From assembly GCA_036479015.1 (NCBI GenBank), contig JAZGFB010000018.1, positions 74,175 through 138,174 on the forward strand: DNA of 64,000 nt. Direction: 5' to 3'. Positions 52,517 through 60,555 of the stretch are shown here, piece after piece. The stretch's first letter is position 1, and every line of letters begins with the position of its first letter. The DNA is from NVTR01 sp036479015 (GTDB taxonomy: Bacteria > Pseudomonadota > Alphaproteobacteria > Rhodobacterales > Rhodobacteraceae). Position numbers and translations under genes: made by a program. Under the pieces are notes generated by a model that saw only the letters and a list, made by a program, of their open reading frames with translations, ran no database searches and had not been told where the DNA came from.

Positions 52517-52696
52517 TCAGCGCATTTTCTTAATTTTCAGTTTGTCTTGTTTTGCTTTATTTTTAGTCGATTCCTCAGACCGCGAGAGAGCTTTAGCGAT
52601 AGCCTTTAAACTCATCCCCTTTGTCACCAGCATATGCAGCTTTTGAATTTCCCCATCTGTCCACGCTTGGCGGTGGCGTTCGTAGCGTTCGGCCAT
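52517..52696 (-). CDS. small helix-turn-helix protein, Myb/GcrA-like pattern
   Basis: A 59-residue basic protein. W.DGEIQKLHMLVTKGMSLKAIAKALSRSEEST has the spaced W/L and the G-x-S-x-x-x-I-A-x-x-L-x-R-S turn of GcrA- or SANT-like DNA-binding domains. GGAG is 9 bases before ATG 52696; earlier ATGs at 52741-52705 are possible. It stands alone between the regulatory operon and the MFS gene. It may be a small regulator; no target is suggested. Confidence 0.6.
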   Translation of the reverse strand: MAERYERHRQAWTDGEIQKLHMLVTKGMSLKAIAKALSRSEESTKNKAKQDKLKIKKMR

Positions 52697-52814
52697 TGAT
52701 GTCATCTCCCTAATCATTGTGTCAGAGCGATCATAAAGCATGGTCGTGCGGGTGATGCGAGTACAGTGTTAATAGCGATGAAAGCAGAACCTGTCGATCA
52801 ACCTGATTAGTCCC

Positions 52815-52921
52815 GCGCAATAGCAGAAATTTCAGGGCTTCAGGGTGGTGCTGGTAAATTGAGGCACCAAAAGGTGCCATTATTTTTAGCCCTTCGGGCG
52901 GGCCTGCGGCGGGGATATTTT
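52815..52921 (-). repeat. dispersed repeat copy C fused to a nitroreductase 5' remnant
   Basis: 52853-52921 matches copy B (43281-43349) at about 64 of 69 bases, including a GGCACC-AAAA-GGTGCC hairpin and T-rich tail. Next to it, 52815-52848 matches the 5' end of the nitroreductase gene (43179-43213) and still encodes HPEALKFLLLR on the minus strand. Compared with the original, about 65 bases (start codon and upstream region) are missing. A duplicated, decayed fragment. Confidence 0.7.
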
Positions 52922-52952
52922 ATTGGTTCGGATGACGCCGGGGACGTTGAGA

Positions 52953-54194
52953 TTAGATTTGGTTTGATATGGCACTGATCCGCCGGTTCAGCATGGTTGC
53001 ATAGCTGGCAACACCCCCTAACAAAACCCCGCCAAGAACGAACACCGTGCCAACCGAGGTTGCGGTGGCAATAGCGGCTCCGATGAATGGAGCGACCAGC
53101 AGTGCCGTGGTATTTGCAGCTTCGCCCAAGGCACTGACCCGGGCTATTTTGTCCGGCGGTGTTTCGTTTTGAATGACCGTGCGAATGGGCACCACGACAA
53201 TCGCGCTACAAAAGCCCAGTACCGCGAACAGCCCGGTGATAGCGGCAAAACCAATTGGATAGCCGCCACTTTGGCTGATCCCCAGCACTATGGCCAGGAT
53301 GCCGGAAATTCCTGACCCAATGGCCACCCAGATAAAAGGGTGTTTCTTGTCCTTGCCCAAGCCCAGCCAAAACGCCCCCAGGACGCCGCCTAAACCAACG
53401 GCGGCGATGGCGATTGCGAACATGGTTTGGTTAAAGCCAAAGCCGCGGATCAGCGGCGCAATCAGCGTGTCATAGAAAAACATGGAAAAATATCCAAGCG
53501 CCATAACCAGCAACGCGCCGCGCAATACCGGCGCCCCCGCAACCGTTTGATAACCCTCTTTGAGGGACAGGGTGATGGATAAGGTGCCGTTGCCCAGGCC
53601 CCTATCGCGCGCAATAATGGGCATTCCAATCAGGATCATTGCCGCCACTAGCGACACGGCCGCATTGATCAGAAAAACCATACCCGGTGCCAGAAGCACC
53701 AGCAGCAGGCCCCCCAGGGCAGGGGCGGCGATCTTGGACGCCTGATTGATCCCGTGCGATATGCCATTTGCCGCCTGGCGTTCATGGGGTGGGGCCAGCG
53801 ATTGGATGGCTGCCTGTTTCGCCGGGGAATAGAATGCATCCATGCTGCTGCGGATGGCGACGATCAGCATCAGGGTTGGCAGGTCTGTGGCCAGAAACAG
53901 GCAAGCCGTGGCAACAGCGCGCCCGACATTGCTGGCAATCAAAACAGTGCGAATATCCGCGCGGTCCACAACCGCCCCGGCAATAGGCCCGACAACCACA
54001 TAGGGCAGCCCGACAGCGGCGGCGACGTAGGCAAAGGCCAGCGGCTCGGCATCCCACCCAAAGGCTAGCAAAGCACCAATGGCCACAAAATCCAGCCAAT
54101 CGGCAAAATCCGCCGGAATTTGGGCCGCCAGTAACCGGCGCAGTGGCGGGGTATGCAAGGTCGTTGGAATACTGGCCATACGCTGGCTTAACAT
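52953..54194 (-). CDS. MFS transporter, probable exporter
   Basis: A 413-residue major facilitator protein with about twelve membrane helices in two halves. The N-terminal half has GPIAGAVVDRADIRTVLIASN, the family motif A position between helices 2 and 3; PAKQAAIQSLAPPHERQAANGI (about 122-143) resembles the MFS_3/MdtH-like group. Substrate unknown. ATG 54194 and ATG 54179 are both possible starts, neither with a strong ribosome site. Confidence 0.85.
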   Translation of the reverse strand: MLSQRMASIPTTLHTPPLRRLLAAQIPADFADWLDFVAIGALLAFGWDAEPLAFAYVAAAVGLPYVVVGPIAGAVVDRADIRTVLIASNVGRAVATACLFLATDLPTLMLIVAIRSSMDAFYSPAKQAAIQSLAPPHERQAANGISHGINQASKIAAPALGGLLLVLLAPGMVFLINAAVSLVAAMILIGMPIIARDRGLGNGTLSITLSLKEGYQTVAGAPVLRGALLVMALGYFSMFFYDTLIAPLIRGFGFNQTMFAIAIAAVGLGGVLGAFWLGLGKDKKHPFIWVAIGSGISGILAIVLGISQSGGYPIGFAAITGLFAVLGFCSAIVVVPIRTVIQNETPPDKIARVSALGEAANTTALLVAPFIGAAIATATSVGTVFVLGGVLLGGVASYATMLNRRISAISNQI

Positions 54195-54245
54195 CTAAAG
54201 CGGGCCGTGAGAAGTTACCCCGTTACCGTCTCAGCCAAAACCCCG

Positions 54246-54485
54246 CTAACCGCCGCCCTTGCGCAACCGGTACACCCCCTCGGGCAGGTCCAGCGCCGCC
54301 CCCAGATCGCGCAGTTGCGCCATGGACAGGGTCACCGTGTTTACCCGATCCGTGCGCGCGTCATATTGCTCAACCGTGATGCAATCTTCAAAGGCGTGGA
54401 TGATCAGGTCTTCCTTTAAGGGCGCCGCGCCCTCATCCACCAGTGTCACGATAGTGGCATCAAATTCGTGCTCTATTGTAAACAT
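54246..54485 (-). CDS. conserved hypothetical protein
   Basis: A 79-residue acidic protein without a recognised domain; alternating hydrophobic residues suggest a small beta sheet (FTIEHEFDATIVTLVDE, DLIIHAFEDCITVEQYD) followed by a helix (MAQLRDLGAAL). AAGG is 5 bases before the ATG. Lies upstream of the MFS gene on the same strand, 51 bases away. I recall similar short proteins in Roseobacter genomes but no name. Confidence 0.6.
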   Translation of the reverse strand: MFTIEHEFDATIVTLVDEGAAPLKEDLIIHAFEDCITVEQYDARTDRVNTVTLSMAQLRDLGAALDLPEGVYRLRKGGG

Positions 54486-54639
54486 ACCTTCAGACTAGGG
54501 CAGGGCGCGCACAGGTGCAATTGGGATGCTGGTCTACCGGCAACAACTGGCAGGCGCTTTCAAGGGGCACCCTGCAGCTTGTGATGATATTGGGAAAACT
54601 GTTATGGTTCTGGAATTGTTATAAGGAAACCCCCAGGAA

Positions 54640-55482
54640 ATGACCGATCAGTGGCGTGATCTAACCGAGCTTGAACTGATGGGATCTGCTGCTGAGTTTG
54701 ACCATGGCGAAGCCGCCTATCCACCAAACCTGAGCCAACGCATTCTTATTGCAATAGCGCGTAATTCGTTGCTGTCGCGCGGCAATATGCGAAAGATCCT
54801 GACACGTCTTATAATTAGATTAGGTGGTGGTAAACCACTTGATATTGAATTTCGAGGCTGCAAATTCCGCATTTCAGGGCGTGGCAATTTGGTTGAATAT
54901 GGCCTGCTACTACGCGACGATTATAATCAGCCTGACCTTGATTTTTTGCTAGAAGGGCTGAAACAGGGCGACACTTTCGTCGATATCGGCTGCAATATTG
55001 GACTATATACTTTGCCACTTGCCAGGCGTGTGGGCCCCAAGGGCAAAACGATTTGCATTGATGCAAACCCAAATATGACCGCGCGCTTAAAATGGAATGC
55101 GCAGGCGTCAGGTCTTAAAGGCATCTCAGTTTACACGACGGGGGTTTCGGACATATCCGGTCGGGCAAACCTGAAAATGCGCAAAAATGATCTGGCGATA
55201 GTCCGGCTTGAGGAATCGGCCGATGGACATTTCCCAGTCCGCACTTTGCAGTCGATAATTGAGCAAGAAAATCTTACGAAAATCCACGCATTAAAGATCG
55301 ATGTTGAAGGCCATGAAGACAAAATATTGGTGCCATTTTTTGAAACATCAGCTGCGGAAATTTTGCCCAAAAGAATTGTAATAGAAAGCGTTCAGGCCGG
55401 GTGCCAACGGGTGTTTAAGCAAAATGGTTATATTCTGGTCGGGCATTCGAAAAACAATCAGTTTTATTTGAAATCCGACTAA
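54640..55482 (+). CDS. FkbM family SAM-dependent methyltransferase
   Basis: A 280-residue methyltransferase. DTFVDIGCNIGLYTLPLARRVGP (about 110-132) is the SAM-binding motif, CIDANPNMTARLKWNA the second, and HALKIDVEGHEDKILVPF the FkbM hallmark. It may methylate a sugar or glycolipid, but nothing adjacent identifies the substrate. Composition is AT-richer than the neighbours, hinting at transfer. ATG 54640 has AGGAA just upstream. No glycan operon around it. Confidence 0.87.
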   Translation: MTDQWRDLTELELMGSAAEFDHGEAAYPPNLSQRILIAIARNSLLSRGNMRKILTRLIIRLGGGKPLDIEFRGCKFRISGRGNLVEYGLLLRDDYNQPDLDFLLEGLKQGDTFVDIGCNIGLYTLPLARRVGPKGKTICIDANPNMTARLKWNAQASGLKGISVYTTGVSDISGRANLKMRKNDLAIVRLEESADGHFPVRTLQSIIEQENLTKIHALKIDVEGHEDKILVPFFETSAAEILPKRIVIESVQAGCQRVFKQNGYILVGHSKNNQFYLKSD

Positions 55483-55595
55483 GTTTAAGTGTCGCGCCTA
55501 TGGGGAACATGGGCAGGGAGCACACAGGCGCAATTGGGCTGGTGATAGCGCTAAAGGCTGCTAGTCTATCGGTGAAAAATCGGCAGGAGCATCCA

Positions 55596-56291
55596 GTGCG
55601 CATCGTTTTCAAATTTATTGCAACCGCCCTATTGGCTGGCTGCACTTTGGCCACACCAACCGGGCAAACCGCGCCGGTGGTGGGCCACGCCACCAGCGCC
55701 GGGCGCGCACCGGTCAGCTTTGCCGCCGTGGCCCGGCGCATTGAACCCCTGGCTGAACAAATCTGCCGCCAACGTACGCCGCGCAGCAATTGCGATTTTC
55801 GCATTTTCATCGACAGCCGCACAGGTCAGCCGCCCAATGCCTATCAAACCGTTGATGATCAGGGCCGCCCGGAAATCGGCTTTACCACCGCGCTGATTGC
55901 CCAGGCCCATAACAATGACGAACTGGCCTTTGTGCTGGGCCATGAAACCGCCCACCATATACTGGGCCACATTGCCAAAACCCGCGACACGGCGCTTGCC
56001 GGGGCATTGCTTGGCGGGGTGCTTGCGACATTGGCCGGGGGCTCTGCGTCCACTGTCGATCTGGCGCAAAATATCGGCGGCACTGTCGGCGCGCGCGCCT
56101 ATTCCAAAGATTTTGAGCTTGAAGCAGACCGCCTTGGCACCGAAATCGCCTACCGCGCCGGGTATGATCCGCTGGATGGCGCGCTGTTTTTCACCCGCAT
56201 ACCCGACCCCGGCGATCAGTTCCTGGGCACCCACCCGCCAAATGGCGCCCGCATCGCCACGGTGCGACAAGCAATGGATGACCTGCGATGA
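55596..56291 (+). CDS. M48 family metalloprotease, lipoprotein
   Basis: A 231-residue exported peptidase. The GTG start at 55596 follows AGGAG by 7 bases and begins a signal peptide with lipobox LLAGC (Cys16), so it is anchored in a membrane facing the periplasm. The zinc motif HETAH is at 116-120 and the third ligand Glu in FELEADRLG about 45 residues on. Relatives such as BepA and LoiP do outer-membrane quality control; this role is an inference. An earlier ATG at 55500 would remove the signal peptide from the N-terminus. Stop overlaps the next gene by 4 bases. Confidence 0.87.
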   Translation: MRIVFKFIATALLAGCTLATPTGQTAPVVGHATSAGRAPVSFAAVARRIEPLAEQICRQRTPRSNCDFRIFIDSRTGQPPNAYQTVDDQGRPEIGFTTALIAQAHNNDELAFVLGHETAHHILGHIAKTRDTALAGALLGGVLATLAGGSASTVDLAQNIGGTVGARAYSKDFELEADRLGTEIAYRAGYDPLDGALFFTRIPDPGDQFLGTHPPNGARIATVRQAMDDLR

Positions 56292-57430
56292 GCTATGATC
56301 TGATCCTGCAAGGTGGGCGGGTGCTCGACCCGTCCCAAGGCCAAGACGCGCTGGCTGATATCGGGTTCAAAGACGGGGTGGTGGCGGCCATCGGCCAAAA
56401 CCTGAAACCCGGCCCAGCCACCACACTGCGCGATGTCACCGGCCAGATCGTCACGCCGGGGCTGATCGATCTGCACACCCATGTTTACTGGGGCGGCACG
56501 TCGCTTGGGATTGACGCCGGGGACTATTGCCGCGCCTCCGGTGTGACCACCGCCGTTGACACGGGTTCCACCGGGCCGGGCAATTTTGCCGGCTTTCGCG
56601 CCCATGTGATAGACCCCAGCGATGTGCGCATTCTGGTCTATCTGCATGTGTCATTTGCCGGCATCTACGGCTTTGGCCAAAACATCCATGTGGGTGAAAG
56701 CGAAGACATCCGCATGATGGCCCCGCGCGAAGCCGCCGCCGTGGCCGACGCCAACCGCGATGTCATCGTCGGCATTAAGGTGCGGGTAGGGCGCCATGCC
56801 TCGGGCGATCTGGGCATGGCCCCGTTTGAACACGCAATGCAGGTGGCCCAGGAAACCGGGCTGCCGCTGATGGCCCATATTGATGAACCACCGCCATCCT
56901 ATGAGGCGGTGATCGACGCCCTGCGCCCCGGTGACGTGCTGACCCATTGCTTCCGCCCATTCCCCAACTCGCCAGCCACAGCCCAGGGCACAATAAAACA
57001 AGCGGTGCTGGACGCGCGCAAACGCGGTGTGCTGTTTGACGTGGGCCATGGTATGGGATCATTTGCCTTTAAAACTGCGCGCGCCATGCTGGCCAACGGC
57101 TTTCTGCCCGACACCATATCATCCGACGTGCACGCCCTGTGCATCGATGGCCCGGCCTTTGATCTGGTGACAACCATGTCCAAGTTCCTGTGCATGGGCG
57201 TAGGCTTGCCCGACATTATCCGCATGACCACGGTAAATGCCGCCATGGCCATGAAACGCCCCGAACTGGGCACCCTGAAACCAGGCATCGGTGCCGACGC
57301 CACAGTGCTGTCAGTGCAGAACGGCAGCTTTGACTATACCGATGTGCTGGAGGAGGTGATGACAGGCCAGCAGCGCATCACGTCCAAGGGCGTGGTCATC
57401 GCTGGTAAATGGTGGCACCCTGCGGGCTAA
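56288..57430 (+). CDS. amidohydrolase/deacetylase family metallohydrolase
   Basis: A 380-residue TIM-barrel metallohydrolase of the D-aminoacylase/dihydroorotase-like group. First metal motif is DLHTHVYWGG (about 58-67), later His in LMAHIDEPP and LTHCFRPF, and the Asp in ISSDVHALCIDG. The Lys in VGIKVRVGR may be the carboxylated bridge. Members include Atu3266-type enzymes active on acetyl-mandelate and N-acyl amino acids; the substrate cannot be read from sequence. It overlaps the M48 gene by 4 bases. Confidence 0.87.
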   Translation: MSYDLILQGGRVLDPSQGQDALADIGFKDGVVAAIGQNLKPGPATTLRDVTGQIVTPGLIDLHTHVYWGGTSLGIDAGDYCRASGVTTAVDTGSTGPGNFAGFRAHVIDPSDVRILVYLHVSFAGIYGFGQNIHVGESEDIRMMAPREAAAVADANRDVIVGIKVRVGRHASGDLGMAPFEHAMQVAQETGLPLMAHIDEPPPSYEAVIDALRPGDVLTHCFRPFPNSPATAQGTIKQAVLDARKRGVLFDVGHGMGSFAFKTARAMLANGFLPDTISSDVHALCIDGPAFDLVTTMSKFLCMGVGLPDIIRMTTVNAAMAMKRPELGTLKPGIGADATVLSVQNGSFDYTDVLEEVMTGQQRITSKGVVIAGKWWHPAG

Positions 57431-57448
57431 CGGGACGGGAATGTGTGA

Positions 57449-57814
57449 ATGCTGGCAAATATACTGATACGCGAATGGAACCTGTTCAAAAACCGACTGC
57501 TCTGGTCCTGGGCGGGCTGGCTGAATTGCTGGCGCACCGAACCAAGTTTGCATTTCTGGTTCTACGCTAACCTTATCTCATCCGGGCTGGCCCTGACCCT
57601 TAACCTGGCCCCGGTCGAGCGCGCCCTGATCCTGTCACTTGGCATCCTGATCCTGGCGGCAGAGCTGATGAATACCGGCATTGAACACGCCGTTGACTAC
57701 ATATCAAAAGACGACCACCCATTGGCAAAACAGGCCAAAGATGCCGGCAGCGCGGCTGTGGCCATGTCCGCAGTTGCCGCCGGTGTGGCCTGGCTGGTGA
57801 TCCTGATCGGCTGA
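57449..57814 (+). CDS. dgkA: diacylglycerol kinase
   Basis: A 121-residue inner-membrane kinase that converts diacylglycerol to phosphatidic acid. Three membrane helices and the catalytic pattern E72..N75...E79...D83 (AAELMNTGIEHAVDYI) are intact; the N-terminal helix with Arg/Lys is also present. It follows the amidohydrolase gene by 18 bases. Role: recycling of lipid from envelope glucan synthesis, known for the family. Confidence 0.9.
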   Translation: MLANILIREWNLFKNRLLWSWAGWLNCWRTEPSLHFWFYANLISSGLALTLNLAPVERALILSLGILILAAELMNTGIEHAVDYISKDDHPLAKQAKDAGSAAVAMSAVAAGVAWLVILIG

Positions 57815-57828
57815 CAAAAACCACCTGT

Positions 57829-57842
57829 TTGATCCTGATCAA
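57829..57842. promoter_or_regulatory. FNR/FnrL-type box
   Basis: TTGAT-CCTG-ATCAA, a perfect match to the FNR consensus, centred about 59 bases before the DUF6455 start. A weak -10 (CATAGC, near 57874) is at suitable distance for activation. Confidence 0.75.
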
Positions 57843-57894
57843 AGCCAGTTTGTGCCCCCTGTGCTTGCCTGAGCATAGCTCACAGGAGTAACAA

Positions 57895-58149
57895 ATGACT
57901 GTAACCCGAAAATACGCCCGCCACGGTGCCCTGGTGGATAAAATGGCCAACACCGTTGGTGTCGATCTGGACGAAGCCGAACAGCGCGGTAATCTGTCGG
58001 GTGATCAGCTGCGTGCCAGCGTGCATAAATGCCTGGGCTGTACCAACGTCACAGCCTGCGAACATTGGCTGGATCACCACACAAACGGCGCCAATAGCCC
58101 GCCTGATTACTGCCGCAACACCGGGTTTTTCAAGGGCTTGCAAAAATAG
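57895..58149 (+). CDS. DUF6455 family Cys-rich protein
   Basis: An 84-residue soluble protein. Cys46, Cys49, Cys55 and Cys73 (CLGCTNVTACEHW...DYCRN) form a possible metal or iron-sulfur site, characteristic of this alphaproteobacterial family; function unknown. AGGAG is 7 bases before the ATG. A perfect FNR box lies just upstream, so expression under low oxygen is likely. Confidence 0.85.
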   Translation: MTVTRKYARHGALVDKMANTVGVDLDEAEQRGNLSGDQLRASVHKCLGCTNVTACEHWLDHHTNGANSPPDYCRNTGFFKGLQK

Positions 58150-58169
58150 CCAGCCCCGCCCCGGTAACC

Positions 58170-58493
58170 CTAGCCCTTCATCGCCTGCATTTGGGCAATT
58201 TTGCGCTTGGTCTCGGCCTCATGCATGGCCCGCGCCGCGATCAACGCGTCCACTTTGCGCCGCTTGCGCGCGCCCGCAATCGAGCACGTCACCAATGTGC
58301 CCACCGCCGCCACAACCGCCAGCGCCAGATAAACGCTGATGATCCTGGGCATGTTGGGGGCCACAGCTGAAAGTGCGAACAAAGCCCCAATCCCCGACAC
58401 TGCCCCAACAAGAAACCCCAAACGCGACGGGTCCAGATGGGACGGGTTGTGGATCTGCAGGATCAGACCCTCTTCCATTGCGTTGCCGGACAT
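58170..58493 (-). CDS. hypothetical membrane protein
   Basis: A 107-residue protein with two membrane helices (about 25-45 and 50-72) and a long basic/coiled C-terminal tail (ARKRRKVDALIAARAMHEAETKRKIAQMQAMK). No recognised domain. It converges on the DUF6455 gene. Confidence 0.6.
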   Translation of the reverse strand: MSGNAMEEGLILQIHNPSHLDPSRLGFLVGAVSGIGALFALSAVAPNMPRIISVYLALAVVAAVGTLVTCSIAGARKRRKVDALIAARAMHEAETKRKIAQMQAMKG

Positions 58494-58581
58494 TGCCTAA
58501 AACTCCAATTGTTCTGCGATGTTTAGCATAGATGGCAGGCTCAGATACCGACCTCGCCCAATTGTGACCGCTCGGGCCCTA

Positions 58582-58851
58582 TCAGCCGCGCCGACGTTTC
58601 GCCGCGTGGCTGCCACCGGCCCACATGGTCAGCCCCAGCAGGAACCCGAAATCATACCAGCCACCGGAATTGGGCGTGCCGTAAATACCGATGCTGTCAG
58701 AAAACCACGACATGATAAACGCCAATGGTGCCACCGCGCCATCAAACAGCCCCCAGAAAAACCCACGCGAGCCTTCTATCGCCAGCGGCGCCGTGGCACA
58801 GGCGCTTAGCAAGATCATCGCGCTAAGGCAGAGGAATGTAATCAATTTCAT
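58582..58851 (-). CDS. small hypothetical lipoprotein
   Basis: An 89-residue protein with a signal peptide and lipobox LLSAC (Cys at about 18), then a mainly hydrophobic region with Gly/Phe/Trp (FWGLFDGAVAPLAFIMSWFSD...GFLLGLTMWAGG) and a basic end. ATG 58851 is chosen because it gives the signal peptide; the frame is open to 58887. Similar small lipoproteins with a GFLLG-type membrane segment are common in this group; function unknown. Confidence 0.65.
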   Translation of the reverse strand: MKLITFLCLSAMILLSACATAPLAIEGSRGFFWGLFDGAVAPLAFIMSWFSDSIGIYGTPNSGGWYDFGFLLGLTMWAGGSHAAKRRRG

Positions 58852-59006
58852 GAAAATATACTTAGGGGATTTGGAAACATTTTTCAAGCCATCTACCCAG
58901 CCTCACAGCCACGCACCCCTTGTAATTGCGCCCAGTCGGCACTTAGTTAAAACCCCTGCTGGCATTCCGGCCGTTTTTCCAGCCCCATGTGCGAAAGGAC
59001 ACTGCC

Positions 59007-59750
59007 ATGACCAAATTCACCTACCCAAACTTCCCGACAGGCCACGGCTACATGACCCAAAGCACCATGCGCGCCTATATTACTACCGCGATTGAACGGG
59101 AAATATTGCCGCCCGACGCCGCCCGCATGGCCGATATCATTTCCCTTGATGCCCCCAATGACCCGGATCAACCGATCCAGTTCTGGCAGCTGTTTTCCGT
59201 GCTTGGCCAAGACCGGATCATGGCCATCACCACCGATTTTTACACCCGTGTTTTCGCCGATGAAAATTGGTTTACATCCGTGTTCGCCCGCGTCGGCCCG
59301 ATGCAGCACCACATCAACACCCAAACCATGATGTGGCTTGACGTCATGGGTGCTGGCGCGGCCTATCACGGGGCTGAGTTTCGACTGAACTTTCACCACA
59401 CCCATAACGCCATGGCGCTGATGAACGCGCGTGGCGCGCGCCGCTGGTCCAAACTGATGCTGGCCACGCTGGACGCACGCGCCGATCAAATGACAGACGA
59501 TGCGCGCGTGCGGGTCGCCATCAATACGTTCCTGAACCATTTCATGGGGAAATATGAGGCCGAGTTCAACTTCACCAGCGACAGCACATTCGGCCCCCTT
59601 AACCCGCCGGTTATGCGCAAGATTAACCTGCGCACCATGACTGAGGATGCGATTGCAGCGCTATCGGAAGCGGACCTTCGGGCGGCGCTGGGTGTTGAAG
59701 CGGGGAACGCGGATAAGGCAGCACTGGTAAGGCGGGCGTTGGCGGTGTGA
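59007..59750 (+). CDS. globin-like protein
   Basis: A 247-residue protein. The core at about 60-170 has FYTRVFADENWF, GPMQHHINTQTMMWLDVMGAG, AAYHGAEFRLNFHHTHNAM and GARRWSKLMLATLD, a haem-globin pattern related to truncated haemoglobins, with several candidate proximal and distal His. The C-terminal 50 residues (from NLRTMTEDAI) form a separate helical tail. Possible roles are NO or oxygen handling; not shown. AAGGA lies 9 bases before ATG 59007. Confidence 0.78.
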   Translation: MTKFTYPNFPTGHGYMTQSTMRAYITTAIEREILPPDAARMADIISLDAPNDPDQPIQFWQLFSVLGQDRIMAITTDFYTRVFADENWFTSVFARVGPMQHHINTQTMMWLDVMGAGAAYHGAEFRLNFHHTHNAMALMNARGARRWSKLMLATLDARADQMTDDARVRVAINTFLNHFMGKYEAEFNFTSDSTFGPLNPPVMRKINLRTMTEDAIAALSEADLRAALGVEAGNADKAALVRRALAV

Positions 59751-59818
59751 CCCCCAGCGGCGTACCAAAATGCGCCGGGGCTTGCATGATTGGCCCGATT
59801 GCGGGATGCCGGGGCAAG

Positions 59819-60166
59819 ATGCAGGTATTTGAAAACATCATCACCGATCGCGGTTCCCGCTATGCGGTATCAGGTGGGCCAGTGACCAGCCGGGCACAGG
59901 CGCTTGCCTTTGTCAAAACCCTGTGTCGGCGCAAGAAATTCGCCAAAGCGACCCATAACACATGGGGCCTTTTGCTGGATGAAGGGCCGATCAAAAACGA
60001 CGACGGGGAAGCCGGGGCAGGCACGCTGATCCTGCAGATGCTGGAACGCGAAAACCTGCGCGGCCACATCATCGTTGTGACCCGCTGGTATGGCGGCAAA
60101 CATCTGGGGGGAGACCGGTTTCGCCACGTCGCCGACGCGGTGCGGTATTATTTAGAGCGGGCTTAA
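59819..60166 (+). CDS. YigZ/IMPACT family protein
   Basis: A 115-residue protein of the IMPACT N-terminal fold. ENIITDRGSRYAVSGGPV, ATHNTWGLL, DDGEAGAGTLILQMLE and VVTRWYGGKHLGGDRFRHV are the family motifs. Members are linked with translation regulation; the bacterial function is unclear. The frame is open from GTG 59747, which overlaps the globin stop; ATG 59819 is favoured by family length. Confidence 0.85.
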   Translation: MQVFENIITDRGSRYAVSGGPVTSRAQALAFVKTLCRRKKFAKATHNTWGLLLDEGPIKNDDGEAGAGTLILQMLERENLRGHIIVVTRWYGGKHLGGDRFRHVADAVRYYLERA

Positions 60167-60240
60167 GGGGATGGGGCGGACGTTGCATCAACCGCCCTTA
60201 AAGCCTGCGCCCTCCTATAAAGATGCCCTCCACAACATCA

Positions 60241-60321
60241 GGGCAGCGCCCGGACCTCGGGGTGGGTGCAAAGCGCCCTCCCCGGGGGGAGGTCCGGGCG
60301 CTGCCCGTGCAAAGGGCACGG
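60241..60321. repeat. long near-perfect inverted repeat
   Basis: Outer arms of 18 bases, 60241-60258 and 60289-60306, are perfectly complementary. Inside, 60259-60269 pairs with 60273-60283 (one T-T mismatch, one wobble), leaving a triloop AAA and a 5-G bulge. A second hairpin CCGTGC-N5-GCACGG follows (60305-60321). No T run, so not an ordinary terminator. It lies in the 385-base gap between two convergent genes; the rest of the gap shows nothing else. Confidence 0.75.
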
Positions 60322-60555
60322 GACAAATAAGCAATTGTTGGGCGGGTTCTACGCCACTCAACATTTATTATTTGGTGCGATTCACGTTGTCAGATTTAGA
60401 GCTATCAGGGTCGTCGCGAGCATATTTGTGCCCACTCAGGGTCAGGCGCTGCCTTATGTTGGGTGGTGGGTATAGGGATCGTTTCAGTAATAGGTGCAGG
60501 CAGGTTTGTACGCTTGTATGTGACAAGAGACCGATGTGCTTCAGTAACTGTACAG

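Noticed and set aside
55500..55595. Upstream ATG start for the M48 lipoprotein
   Set aside because: It would bury the signal peptide and lipobox inside the protein; the GTG at 55596 has AGGAG at the right distance.
57880..58143. 87-codon minus-strand frame opposite DUF6455
   Set aside because: DUF6455 has the family Cys pattern, a good ribosome site and an FNR box; the opposite frame has none.
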